Assembly (NCBI GenBank): GCA_036397995.1
Contig: DASWHX010000141.1
Location: 1 to 20,804 of the forward strand
DNA: 20,804 nt
Source: DASWHX01 sp036397995
GTDB taxonomy: Bacteria; Bacteroidota; Bacteroidia; Cytophagales; Cyclobacteriaceae
Reading direction: 5' to 3'
Positions 1 to 8,312 of this stretch are shown piece by piece. A program made the position numbers and the translations under genes. A model generated the notes under the pieces. That model ran no database searches. It was not told the origin of the DNA and was given only the letters and a program-made list of their open reading frames with translations. Numbering within the stretch: position 1 is the first letter of the stretch; every line of letters starts with the position of its first letter.

Positions 1-110
1 ATCAATAATGAAGATTTTAAAAATCTGAATTGCTAATCTTAATTAAATCGCTATTGCTGCTATCATAAATTATACACTCTATCCGGGAACCATGTGAAAA
101 TGTTCGGGAA

Positions 111-144
111 TTTGAAAAAGAAATTCAATTCGTTGTTACATTTG
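111..144 (+). promoter_or_regulatory. Bacteroidota-type promoter of the tRNA pair
   Basis: TTTG at 111-114 and a perfect TAnnTTTG element (TACATTTG) at 137-144 are separated by 22 bases, matching the -33/-7 promoter form known for Bacteroidota. Transcription would begin a few bases before the first tRNA at 156. The promoter ahead of the TonB-dependent receptor at the other end of the window has the same 22-base spacing. Confidence 0.6.
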
Positions 145-155
145 ATAAACGGGTT

Positions 156-228
156 GCCTCCATAGCTCAGTTGGTAGAGCAACGCTTTCGTAAAGCGTGG
201 GTCGCAGGTTCAAGTCCTGTTGGAGGCT
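156..228 (+). tRNA. tRNA-Thr (anticodon CGT)
   Basis: This is a 73-base cloverleaf. The acceptor stem GCCTCCA (156-162) pairs with TGGAGGC (221-227), and the discriminator base is T228. The D-arm has the usual AGCTCAGTTGGTAGAGC form, the anticodon stem ACGCT/AGCGT holds the loop TTCGTAA (anticodon CGT, reading ACG), and the T-arm contains GGTTCAAGTCC. CCA is not encoded. It lies 22 bases before tRNA-Gly on the same strand, probably in one transcript. Confidence 0.95.
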
Positions 229-250
229 CGTTCTAATTGTTAATTGCTAA

Positions 251-323
251 GCGGGAGTAGCTCAGTTGGTAGAGCACTAGCTTCCCAAGCTGGGGGTCGC
301 GGGTTCGAGTCCCGTTTCCCGCT
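251..323 (+). tRNA. tRNA-Gly (anticodon CCC)
   Basis: This is a 73-base cloverleaf. The acceptor stem GCGGGAG (251-257) pairs with TTCCCGC (316-322), including one G-T pair. The D-arm is canonical, the anticodon stem CTAGC/GCTGG holds the loop TTCCCAA (anticodon CCC, reading GGG), and the T-arm contains GGTTCGAGTCC. CCA is not encoded. It is the second gene of the tRNA pair. No integrase or attachment-site duplication is seen next to it. Confidence 0.95.
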
Positions 324-416
324 CAAGGTATTATTCGCTGAAATGTTTTCAACCGGACCAGAAATTTATTCCGCCAGCAAAGCAAACGGGAAGTCCCTAA
401 ACTAAATTCCTACTCT

Positions 417-2714
417 ATGAGCTCATCTTTATTGGAAAAAAATCCCAGGCTTTATATTTTCTTACCCCTATTATATATGGTGTGGGAAGATGCCGTGCTT
501 ACGCCCAGTGAAATCAAGACCATGCAGGATTTGATAGAAAAACAGGATTGGCTGACATCAGAAGAAATAGATTTCCTTTCCGGTTACCTGAATCCATCAC
601 AGCCTCCTTCACCACAGGAACTGAAAGAGTGGCTTGAAGAATTTAGCAAAATCAAACTTTCCGCCGATACTAAAACTTTGAGTGAAATTGGAATTGAACT
701 TGCCAAAAAGAATGGCGCTGTAAACGGAAACGAGATTGATGAGAAAATCAAAAGTGACATCATGGAAATTGAGAATGTGCTGGGCATCATTAGCCGCGAA
801 TCAATTTTCAATTTTTATCCTGAAAAAAGAAAAACATTTACGGCAAGTCAGAAAACCGAACAAACATTTACTGTTGAGAAGTTGGCTGAAATCCTGGATG
901 GGAGTCAGCGGGGTTTAATAAAGAAAATAAAACTAATTCTTTCCGATCCGGAATTCAGATACTTCCATGGAGACAATCTTCAGGCAAGAAGAGAGAAAGT
1001 TCTGGAATGGTCCAGACTGTTGGCAAAGCAGGGATTCGGCGCACTTGCCTACCCGGGGGAATATGGTGGTAAGAATGACATGGAAGCTTACTTTACAGTG
1101 ATGGAGACTTTAAGCTACCATGACCTTAGCCTGGTTATCAAGTTCGGTGTTCAGTTTGGTCTTTGGGGTATGAGTGTTTACCTGCTGGGCACCGAAAAGC
1201 ATCATAAAAAATATCTTAAGAAGATTGGTACTCTCGAACTGCCCGGATGTTTCGCCATGACGGAAACCAATCACGGCTCCAATGTAAAAGGCATTGAAAC
1301 AACAGCAACATACCATCATACAACCAAAACCATTACCATAAATACTCCTCACCATTACGCTCGGAAAAATTATATTGGCAACGCGGCATGTCACGGACAG
1401 GCTGCCACTGTCTTTGCAAAATTAATTATTGAGGGCAAGGATTATGGAGTAAATGCATTTGTTGTTCCTTTACGTGATGAAGCAGGAAATACTCTTTCAG
1501 GAATTACAATAGAAGATTGTGGCAGAAAGATGGGTCTCAATGGTGTAGATAACGGTATCATTCATTTTGATAACGTACAAATACCCCTCGATGAGATGCT
1601 GAATCGTTTCGCCACTATTAATGAGCATGGAGTTTTTGAAAGTCTCATCTCCAGTGATAACAGAAGATTTTTTACTATGCTGGGAACATTGGTTGGCGGA
1701 AGAATTGGTATTCCAAGAGCCGGGTTATCAGCAGCCAAATCCGGTCTCACCATAGCCATTCGCTATGCTGATCAGCGATTGCAGTTTGGACCGGAAGGAG
1801 CCACCGAAGTACCCATATTGAATTATCGCACTCATCAAAGAAGGTTGATGCCACTTATTGCCAATGCCTATGCATTACACTTTGCGTTGCAATATCTAAC
1901 GAAACGATTTCTAAATCGCACTGAAGAAGAAATGCAGGAAGTTGAAGCATTGGCTGCGGGCTTAAAAGCATTTGCCACCTGGAACACCACGGCAACCTTG
2001 CAGGAATGCCGGGAATGCTGTGGTGGAAAGGGGTATATGACAGAGAACCGGATTGATGATCTAAAAAATGATACAGACATTTTCACCACGTTTGAAGGAG
2101 ACAATACCGTACTCATGCAACTGGTGGCCAAAAGCAGACTTACGGAATTTAAGCAGGAATTTGGGAGTATGAATTTGTTCGGTATTCTGAATTACGTGAT
2201 CGATCAGGCGGCCACTTCCTTCATGGAACTGAATCCCATTATTGTGCGGAAAACGGATGCGGGTCATTTACTTGATCCCGAATTTCATTTAGATGCTTTT
2301 ATTTACCGGGAAAGAGATATTCTGACTTCCGCGGCCCGCAGGCTTAGGAAGCATCTGGATAACGGAATGGATTCCTTTGACGCATTTAACCAAACGCAAT
2401 ACCATATGGTGAATGTGGGCTTCGCTTATGTGGAGCGAATTATACTGGAGCAATTTCAAGTTGCTGTCAAAAATACAAAAGATAAAGGATGCAAAAATAT
2501 CCTTCAAAAATTGTGTAACCTGTTTGCCTTAAGTCAACTGGAGAAAAATAAAGGCTGGTACCTGGAGCATGGATATATGGAAGGAGTGAAAACAAAAGCT
2601 ATACGCAAACTGATCAATCAGCTGGTATGGGAGATCCGGCAAGAAGCAGTTCCCCTGGTAAATGCATTTGAAATCCCGGATAGCTGCCTCTCCGCACCAA
2701 TCGCTATCAGGTAG
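417..2714 (+). CDS. Acyl-CoA dehydrogenase/oxidase family flavoenzyme with N-terminal extension
   Basis: The 765-residue protein should catalyse FAD-dependent alpha,beta-dehydrogenation of an acyl-CoA in fatty-acid beta-oxidation, in the cytoplasm. The acyl-CoA dehydrogenase/oxidase fold spans about residues 155-620. Its FAD/substrate segment reads CFAMTETNHGSNV (278-290), resembling the TELGHGSN motif of acyl-CoA oxidases. AIRYADQRLQFGPE lies at 447-460, CGGKGYMTENR at 535-545 and TFEGDN at 558-563, where E560 aligns with the catalytic glutamate of peroxisomal acyl-CoA oxidases. Residues 1-150 are extra compared with ordinary acyl-CoA dehydrogenases of about 380 residues. They are helical and acidic, with two TerB-like stretches (near 24-45 and 99-125). 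The C-terminal 140 residues are helical, as in oxidases. No stress-type palindrome precedes it. Whether electrons go to ETF or to oxygen cannot be told from sequence. Confidence 0.85.
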   Translation: MSSSLLEKNPRLYIFLPLLYMVWEDAVLTPSEIKTMQDLIEKQDWLTSEEIDFLSGYLNPSQPPSPQELKEWLEEFSKIKLSADTKTLSEIGIELAKKNGAVNGNEIDEKIKSDIMEIENVLGIISRESIFNFYPEKRKTFTASQKTEQTFTVEKLAEILDGSQRGLIKKIKLILSDPEFRYFHGDNLQARREKVLEWSRLLAKQGFGALAYPGEYGGKNDMEAYFTVMETLSYHDLSLVIKFGVQFGLWGMSVYLLGTEKHHKKYLKKIGTLELPGCFAMTETNHGSNVKGIETTATYHHTTKTITINTPHHYARKNYIGNAACHGQAATVFAKLIIEGKDYGVNAFVVPLRDEAGNTLSGITIEDCGRKMGLNGVDNGIIHFDNVQIPLDEMLNRFATINEHGVFESLISSDNRRFFTMLGTLVGGRIGIPRAGLSAAKSGLTIAIRYADQRLQFGPEGATEVPILNYRTHQRRLMPLIANAYALHFALQYLTKRFLNRTEEEMQEVEALAAGLKAFATWNTTATLQECRECCGGKGYMTENRIDDLKNDTDIFTTFEGDNTVLMQLVAKSRLTEFKQEFGSMNLFGILNYVIDQAATSFMELNPIIVRKTDAGHLLDPEFHLDAFIYRERDILTSAARRLRKHLDNGMDSFDAFNQTQYHMVNVGFAYVERIILEQFQVAVKNTKDKGCKNILQKLCNLFALSQLEKNKGWYLEHGYMEGVKTKAIRKLINQLVWEIRQEAVPLVNAFEIPDSCLSAPIAIR

Positions 2715-2757
2715 AAGTTCACTTTATTCGCTTTAATTAATAAAGATTTCCTATTAA

Positions 2758-2773
2758 ACTGATAAAAATCAGT
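2758..2773. promoter_or_regulatory. FNR/CRP-like palindrome upstream of PPK2 gene
   Basis: ACTGAT-AAAA-ATCAGT is a perfect 6-N4-6 palindrome containing TGAT-N4-ATCA. Its centre is about 53 bases before the PPK2 start codon. An AT-rich -10-like stretch (TAACTATA, 2795-2802) lies downstream, so the centre would be near -41 from a start around 2807, the class II activator position. This is the most symmetric of seven such sites. Confidence 0.55.
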
Positions 2774-2818
2774 AATGAATTTTTCTAATCTTTCTAACTA
2801 TAGGAAAACAATTGAACT

Positions 2819-3712
2819 ATGAGAAACCAAAAGCATGAATTTGATCATTCGGTATTTATTGTTCCACCCGGCAAGAAAACCAAATTAAGCAATTTTGATC
2901 CTGATTATGTCGGTCAAATAAAGGGAAAAAAGCACAGTAAAGAAACCCTCCGGGAAGATATTGATGATCTGGCTTCAGCCCAGGAACTCCTTTGGGCAAG
3001 TGCCGAAAAGAGCATGTTAATTATTTTTCAGGCCCTGGATGCTGCAGGTAAGGATGGCACAATTAAGCATGTAATGACGGGTATAAATCCCCAGGGATGC
3101 AATGTTTACAGCTTCAAAGCGCCAACGGAGGAAGAAAGATTGCATCACTTTTTGTGGAGGCCTAACCGTTTTTTACCTCCACGGGGAAGAATAGCAATTT
3201 TTAACCGATCATACTATGAGGAAGTGCTGATTGTGCGGGTGCACCCGGAAATTCTCAAATCCGCATGGCTCCCCAGGGAAATGCGCAAAATGTCTCCGGA
3301 AAAAATCTGGAAGACACGATTTAACGAAATAAGGGATACTGAAAAGCGATGGACTCAAAACGGAATTCAAATTGTCAAGTTCTTTCTGAATGTCGGGAAA
3401 AGTGAACAGAAGAAAAGATTCATGGAAAGACTTAACAATTCGGATAAAAACTGGAAATTTTCAGTCAATGATTTTAAAGAAAGGCAATACTGGGACGGCT
3501 ACATGAAGGCTTATGAAGAGATGTTAAACGAAACCAGCACTTCATATTCCCCGTGGTATGTAGTTCCGGCAAATAATAAATGGTATACCCGGGCGGTTGT
3601 TGCTGATGTTATCACCAAGCGGATTTCTGAAATGGATCTGGCTTTTCCTGCAGTTAGTGAAAGTACTATGGCGGAGTTAAGAGAGGTTAAGAAAAAATTA
3701 ATGGAAGAATAG
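2819..3712 (+). CDS. ppk2: Polyphosphate kinase 2 family protein (polyphosphate:nucleotide phosphotransferase, class III-like)
   Basis: The enzyme transfers phosphate between polyphosphate and adenine or guanine nucleotides in the cytosol. The 297-residue length fits single-domain PPK2 proteins. The Walker A region ALDAAGKDGT lies at 72-81 (K78), followed by KHVMTGINPQG (83-93). The Walker B/lid region is RGRIAIFNRSYYEEVL (122-137), with VRVHPE next to it. The YWDGYMKAYEEML helix (224-236) and the SPWYVVPANNKWY segment (244-256) are also typical. Motif wording and length resemble class III enzymes, known to phosphorylate both AMP and ADP using polyphosphate, but the class call is by memory of the family. 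A perfect palindrome sits just upstream. The gene is convergent with the saccharopine dehydrogenase-like gene, 47 bases apart. I infer a role in recharging nucleotides when respiration stops. Confidence 0.9.
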   Translation: MRNQKHEFDHSVFIVPPGKKTKLSNFDPDYVGQIKGKKHSKETLREDIDDLASAQELLWASAEKSMLIIFQALDAAGKDGTIKHVMTGINPQGCNVYSFKAPTEEERLHHFLWRPNRFLPPRGRIAIFNRSYYEEVLIVRVHPEILKSAWLPREMRKMSPEKIWKTRFNEIRDTEKRWTQNGIQIVKFFLNVGKSEQKKRFMERLNNSDKNWKFSVNDFKERQYWDGYMKAYEEMLNETSTSYSPWYVVPANNKWYTRAVVADVITKRISEMDLAFPAVSESTMAELREVKKKLMEE

Positions 3713-3759
3713 TTCTACCCGAAAATTATTATGCAGCAAGTCAATCAAAAGGTGAAATA

Positions 3760-4989
3760 CTAATTTATTTTTTTTGCAATTTTGATATTTCGTTTTCCCA
3801 ATTCTTTCAAAAACTTATCATATAGTTCTCCGCTAATAACTTCTTCCGGAGCAACAATACCTCTTTGAGTAATTGCATTAGCAGCGAGCATCATGCCGGC
3901 GATTGATGCAGAGAAACCCGTAACCCTTGCCATAGAAGTGATATTGTTGACTTTATCTTCTTCATCCCACATAAAAAACTCCACCGTACATTCCTTATTA
4001 TCCTTAAATCCTTTTATCGTATTATACATTACGCAGGCATCGGCATCACCTTTAACCGGCCGGAGTTTTGGCTCCAGCTGTGCCAGCATAAACTCACGAG
4101 GTGAAATTTTACTACCTTGAAATTCAACCTGAGTAGTTTCTAAAAGTCCACACTCTTTTAATGTCTGAATTCCCTGCCAATGACCTGGCCAGCGAATAGT
4201 TTTCTCGGTAAAATAATCGAGTTCAGGATGTGTATAAATAAAGCTTGGCATGCCGGGGGTAATGAAGCATTCAAGCTTATCATTTTTCCCGAATTCAGTG
4301 AACTCAAAAATTTCGTGATCCTCCAATGCCTGAACCTGAACCACTTTACCATTTTTTCTAATGCTCAAACTAACCATGTATTCCCTGAGAACATGTTCAA
4401 ACGACCAGGTAATAAGATACTTGAGAGGATGCCTGAGTGAAGTTTCCCTGGAAGGAATACCTCCCACTCTCGCTATCACCGAAACCGCTTTATCCAGGTA
4501 ATCAATGGCAGACTGAGTAGTAATATTACTTAGACCCGGAGCAAAGCCCATTCCATCAAGAATTGTAACGTTTGATTTCATCGCACGATCGTGCAAACTC
4601 TCCCCGTATTTCTCCAGAGACATATCACCGGGAACTTCCAGTCCTTCCGTCTCATGAGGTTCCGGCCGTCGGTGATATTCTTCCAGGATATCAACAGCGT
4701 GGGTCCCGGCATTAATGGCACATTCAATGGCTTTATAACTGAGCCTGCGGTTCGGCAAGGTAATTATTGCAGCATCATAATCCCGGAGCAACAATGTAAC
4801 CGCTTCCTGATTCTCTAAATCAACTTTGTGCATGTTAAGCTTATTGCTATTTAATTTGGATGCCATTTTTTCCAGTTTCAAATCACCCATTCCGGTCACT
4901 CCCACTGTATTTACAGCGTTGTTTCGAACAAGGTCATAGGCAACCGCAGAACCTATTCTACCGGTACCCCCAAGGATAATTATTCTCAT
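3760..4989 (-). CDS. Saccharopine dehydrogenase family NAD(P)-binding protein
   Basis: The 409-residue protein opens with a Rossmann dinucleotide loop, ILGGTGRIGSAV (residues 5-16). The middle holds the YDAAIITLPNRR and AGTHAVDI segments usual in the family, and the C-terminal half carries the TIRWPGHW segment of the saccharopine dehydrogenase C-terminal domain. The family includes saccharopine dehydrogenase/reductase, carboxynorspermidine dehydrogenase and lysine-6-dehydrogenase. Substrate cannot be read from the sequence and no lysine or polyamine gene is adjacent. The start ATG is the first codon of the Rossmann strand, so the start call is firm. The upstream region lacks the TGAT-N4-ATCA palindrome found at many neighbours, so it is probably not part of the inferred stress regulon. 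Confidence 0.8.
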   Translation of the reverse strand: MRIIILGGTGRIGSAVAYDLVRNNAVNTVGVTGMGDLKLEKMASKLNSNKLNMHKVDLENQEAVTLLLRDYDAAIITLPNRRLSYKAIECAINAGTHAVDILEEYHRRPEPHETEGLEVPGDMSLEKYGESLHDRAMKSNVTILDGMGFAPGLSNITTQSAIDYLDKAVSVIARVGGIPSRETSLRHPLKYLITWSFEHVLREYMVSLSIRKNGKVVQVQALEDHEIFEFTEFGKNDKLECFITPGMPSFIYTHPELDYFTEKTIRWPGHWQGIQTLKECGLLETTQVEFQGSKISPREFMLAQLEPKLRPVKGDADACVMYNTIKGFKDNKECTVEFFMWDEEDKVNNITSMARVTGFSASIAGMMLAANAITQRGIVAPEEVISGELYDKFLKELGKRNIKIAKKIN

Positions 4990-5241
4990 AAAAATGTTTG
5001 ATTGAACTTTAAGAAAAGATAAGCTGTTTTAGAATGACAATAATAATAAGGGGGAAAATTATTTTGTGGGTTATGTATTGAAACCGTTCAATCCGGGCTC
5101 ACTTATTAATTTATGTCCGGGTAATTTTATGGAGTATGATATTTTGACAGATCAAACCATTCTGGCAAATCTTTTGCTTTTATAATTGCATAGGTTAAAA
5201 AACAGCTCTTAAGCTGCTATTAGAGGTTATTTATAAGACAA

Positions 5242-8200
5242 GTGAAGAAGGCAATTATCTTAATAGCAACGTTCTTGTTTTTGCAGTTTAATGTTGCGAA
5301 CGCGCAATGGTTTGGTAGAAATAAGCCTAACTATGAACAGTTCAATTTCCAGGTTAAAGAAAGCCCAAATTTCTCTGTGTATTATTACGTAAAGAATGAT
5401 TCACTTGTGGAATCATTTATTAAGAGCAGCGAAAAATGGTATAAACATCATCAGAAATTCTTTCAGGATACTTTACAGGAGCGAAATCCGATCATCCTGT
5501 ATGGTGATCACACTGATTTTCAGCAGACCAGGATTATTAGCGATTTAATCGGTGTGGGAACCGGCGGTGTAACAGAGGGTTTAAAAAACCGGGTAGTAAT
5601 GCCCGTCATGGAATTGAATTCTCAATTTGATCACGTTTTAGGCCATGAGTTGGTCCACGTATTTCAGTATAATTTGCTAAAAACCGGGGATTCCATTTCA
5701 CTAAATCATATAAGGAATTTACCGTTATGGATGGTGGAAGGCATGGCCGAATATTTATCCATTGGCAGTTTTGATCCAAATACAGCCATGTGGATGCGCG
5801 ATGCGGTTCTCAACGATGATATCCCAACACTGAAAGATCTTACTCAATCAAATAAGTATTTTCCGTACCGGTATGGGCACGCCTTTTGGTCATTTGTTGG
5901 CGGGGTATTTGGCGATTCAGTTGTGGTCCCTTTGTTCAGGGAAACAGCACTGCATGGTTATCAGAATGCCATCAAACGTATTTCCGGTTTAAATGAAAAA
6001 GAATTTTCGGAAGCCTGGAGTACACATCTCAAGAATTATTATAAACAGTTTGCTCCCGCTCATCCCGACAGTACATTGGAAAAAGATAATGTTGTGGGTA
6101 AATTACTGATCGACCCGGAAAAAGCCGGTAAATTAAATATTGCCCCGGTAATAAGTCCTAATGGTCAATATGTGGCATTTCTTTCCAATATGAATTTGTT
6201 CACGGTTGACGTGCATCTGGCGGAAATTAAAACCGGAAAAATCGTAAAAACACTATCCTCAGTTGTAAAAAACCCTCAAGTTGATGATTTCAGCTATATT
6301 GAATCAGCAGGTACATGGTCTCCGTTAAGCGATCGCTTTGCATTCGCAGTTCTCTCCAGGGGCAAGATAAAGTTGTCAATTGTAGATATGGGCCGCCATA
6401 AGTCGCTTACGATGGAAATACCCGGCGTTCATTATTTTAGCAACCCAACCTGGTCTCCTGATGGCGAAAGTATTGTAGTGTCCGGACTTGTAAATGGGCA
6501 GAGCGATCTTTTCATTTTTAACATTAAAACCAAAGATGTAAGACAACTAACCGAGGATTTTTACTCCGACATTCAGCCTCAATGGTCCAATGATGGTCAG
6601 CGATTAATTTTTACTTCAGATCGTCCGGTGGTTGGAAGAGAGTATGATATGCATGCATTGCAGATTTGCAGTTTAGATCTTATTAATAAACAAATAACCG
6701 TTCTTGATATTTTCCCGGGATCTGAAAACCTGAATCCTGTGTTCAGTCCAGGTGATACTTCCTTCTATTTTCTTTCTAACCAGGATGGCTTCAGAAATCT
6801 ATACCAATATGACATTGATAGTCGAACAACTTATAAATTAACCGACTATTACACGGGCATTAGTAGTCTTACTCCCTATTCCCCTTCTTTGAGCGTTTCA
6901 ACTAAAACGGGCAATTTAAGTTATGTTTATTATGGTAATCAGACCTATCAAATATATACGGCTTCGCCTGAAGATTTCAATAAAGTTCCTTTAGTGGATG
7001 GAATGGCCAATAAAAATGCCGGAGTTTTACCTCCATATAACAAGCAAAATATTCCGCAAAAAATAAATCTGAAAGAGGATTTAAGCCCACCTGATTCCAC
7101 CATCAGAGACACAAAGTACCGGCCCAGGTTTGGCCTGACCTACATTGGAAACAGTGGCGGAATAGGTATTTCTACAGGAACTTTTGGATCGACGGCTCTA
7201 TCCGGTGGAATAAATATGGCTTTTAGTGATATGCTTGGTTACCACAATTTATATGCTGCAATGGCAATCAACGGTGAGATTTACGATGCCGGCGGACAGG
7301 TAGCATATATTAACCAAAAACACAAAATAAATTGGGGTGTTACCTTGTCACACATTCCTTACCGCACTTCTTCGCTGGGCTATAAACTGGATTCTCTTTC
7401 TGTGGATAACCAGAATTATTTGATGGAAAATTATTTTGTTGATGTGTACCGAATGTTTCAGGAAAGCGCGGGAATGTTTTTTTATTTCCCAACCTCATCG
7501 ACCAGGCGATTCGAATTAGGTTCAAGTTATTCCTATTATTCATTCAGGGGTGAGAGATACAACAATTATTATTATCAAGCCATTTATGTTAATCAGCAAA
7601 AAGAAAAGATAGAAGCTCCTGGCGGATATTGGCTTGGAAACACGTACGCGGCTTATGTCTTTGATAATTCTCACTTTGGAATCGCTTCACCCCAATTGGG
7701 CAGAAGATACCGGATAGAAGCAAGTCAAACCTATGGAGAATTGCATTTCAGTACATTGACATTGGATTTCCGTAAATATTTTTTCCTCAATCCTACTTCT
7801 GTAGCCTTCAGAATTCTACATTCGGGCATATACGGAGGAGACTCAGAGAAAGTTTATCCCATGAGTTTTGCTTATCCTGGATTAACAAGAGGCAATAGTC
7901 TGGATAACATTGAAGTGTATGGTTACAATGAAAACAAACCATATTCAATAAATCAAATATTTGGCAGTAGAATCCTGGTAGCCAATGCAGAATGGAGAGT
8001 TTCATTTACCGGACCTGAACGCCTGGCCCTTATAAAATCGCAATATTTCTTTTCTGAGCTCGCACTTTTTGTTGATGCCGGCATGGCATGGGATTCTGCT
8101 CATAACCCCAGCTTTGAACTAAAGCCCAATTCTACCCAGGACCGGGTTCCTTTCATCAGCGCCGGCCTGTCTTATCGCATTAATTTCTTTGGCCAGTTAA

Positions 8201-8286
8201 TTCTGGAACCTTATTACGCCTTTCCGTGGAGAGGGGATAAATTCTTGAAAGGTAACTTTGGAATTAATATCGTGCCGGGTTGGTAA
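5242..8286 (+). CDS. Secreted metallopeptidase / TolB-like propeller / outer-membrane barrel protein
   Basis: The 1014-residue protein starts with GTG; no earlier in-frame start exists after the stop at 5221-5223. A signal peptide follows directly (positively charged KK, hydrophobic core, cleavage near ANA-Q at 21-22). Residues 30-280 form a gluzincin-like (clan MA) domain with HELVH at 135-139 and EGMAEY at 166-171; H135, H139 and E166 would bind zinc, with E136 as catalytic base. Residues about 290-560 contain four or more WD40-like/TolB-type repeats (SPNGQ, SPDGE, SNDGQ, SPGDT). Residues about 630-1014 are rich in alternating aromatic beta strands and resemble an outer-membrane barrel of the surface-antigen type. 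Such proteins are often annotated as Tol-like or WD40-like in Bacteroidota; substrate and partners are unknown. No clear promoter was found. Confidence 0.75.
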   Translation: MKKAIILIATFLFLQFNVANAQWFGRNKPNYEQFNFQVKESPNFSVYYYVKNDSLVESFIKSSEKWYKHHQKFFQDTLQERNPIILYGDHTDFQQTRIISDLIGVGTGGVTEGLKNRVVMPVMELNSQFDHVLGHELVHVFQYNLLKTGDSISLNHIRNLPLWMVEGMAEYLSIGSFDPNTAMWMRDAVLNDDIPTLKDLTQSNKYFPYRYGHAFWSFVGGVFGDSVVVPLFRETALHGYQNAIKRISGLNEKEFSEAWSTHLKNYYKQFAPAHPDSTLEKDNVVGKLLIDPEKAGKLNIAPVISPNGQYVAFLSNMNLFTVDVHLAEIKTGKIVKTLSSVVKNPQVDDFSYIESAGTWSPLSDRFAFAVLSRGKIKLSIVDMGRHKSLTMEIPGVHYFSNPTWSPDGESIVVSGLVNGQSDLFIFNIKTKDVRQLTEDFYSDIQPQWSNDGQRLIFTSDRPVVGREYDMHALQICSLDLINKQITVLDIFPGSENLNPVFSPGDTSFYFLSNQDGFRNLYQYDIDSRTTYKLTDYYTGISSLTPYSPSLSVSTKTGNLSYVYYGNQTYQIYTASPEDFNKVPLVDGMANKNAGVLPPYNKQNIPQKINLKEDLSPPDSTIRDTKYRPRFGLTYIGNSGGIGISTGTFGSTALSGGINMAFSDMLGYHNLYAAMAINGEIYDAGGQVAYINQKHKINWGVTLSHIPYRTSSLGYKLDSLSVDNQNYLMENYFVDVYRMFQESAGMFFYFPTSSTRRFELGSSYSYYSFRGERYNNYYYQAIYVNQQKEKIEAPGGYWLGNTYAAYVFDNSHFGIASPQLGRRYRIEASQTYGELHFSTLTLDFRKYFFLNPTSVAFRILHSGIYGGDSEKVYPMSFAYPGLTRGNSLDNIEVYGYNENKPYSINQIFGSRILVANAEWRVSFTGPERLALIKSQYFFSELALFVDAGMAWDSAHNPSFELKPNSTQDRVPFISAGLSYRINFFGQLILEPYYAFPWRGDKFLKGNFGINIVPGW

Positions 8287-8312
8287 TTATTAAATTGATG
8301 ATTCCTATATTA

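Noticed and set aside
1..110. Sequence before the tRNA promoter, including AGATTT-TAA-AAATCT
   Set aside because: The stem is short and AT-only in part, no T-run follows in a useful direction, and no upstream gene is visible to need a terminator.
156..323. tRNA genes as a possible integration site
   Set aside because: No integrase, no repeated tRNA end downstream, and neighbouring genes look like ordinary chromosome.
5144..5186. TTGACA and TATAAT upstream of the metallopeptidase-barrel gene
   Set aside because: The two hexamers are 31 bases apart, far from the 17-base spacing they need, and Bacteroidota use a different promoter form.
5200..5220. CAGCT-CTTA-AGCTG hairpin before the metallopeptidase-barrel gene
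   Set aside because: Only five base pairs with no T-run or conserved context; likely chance.
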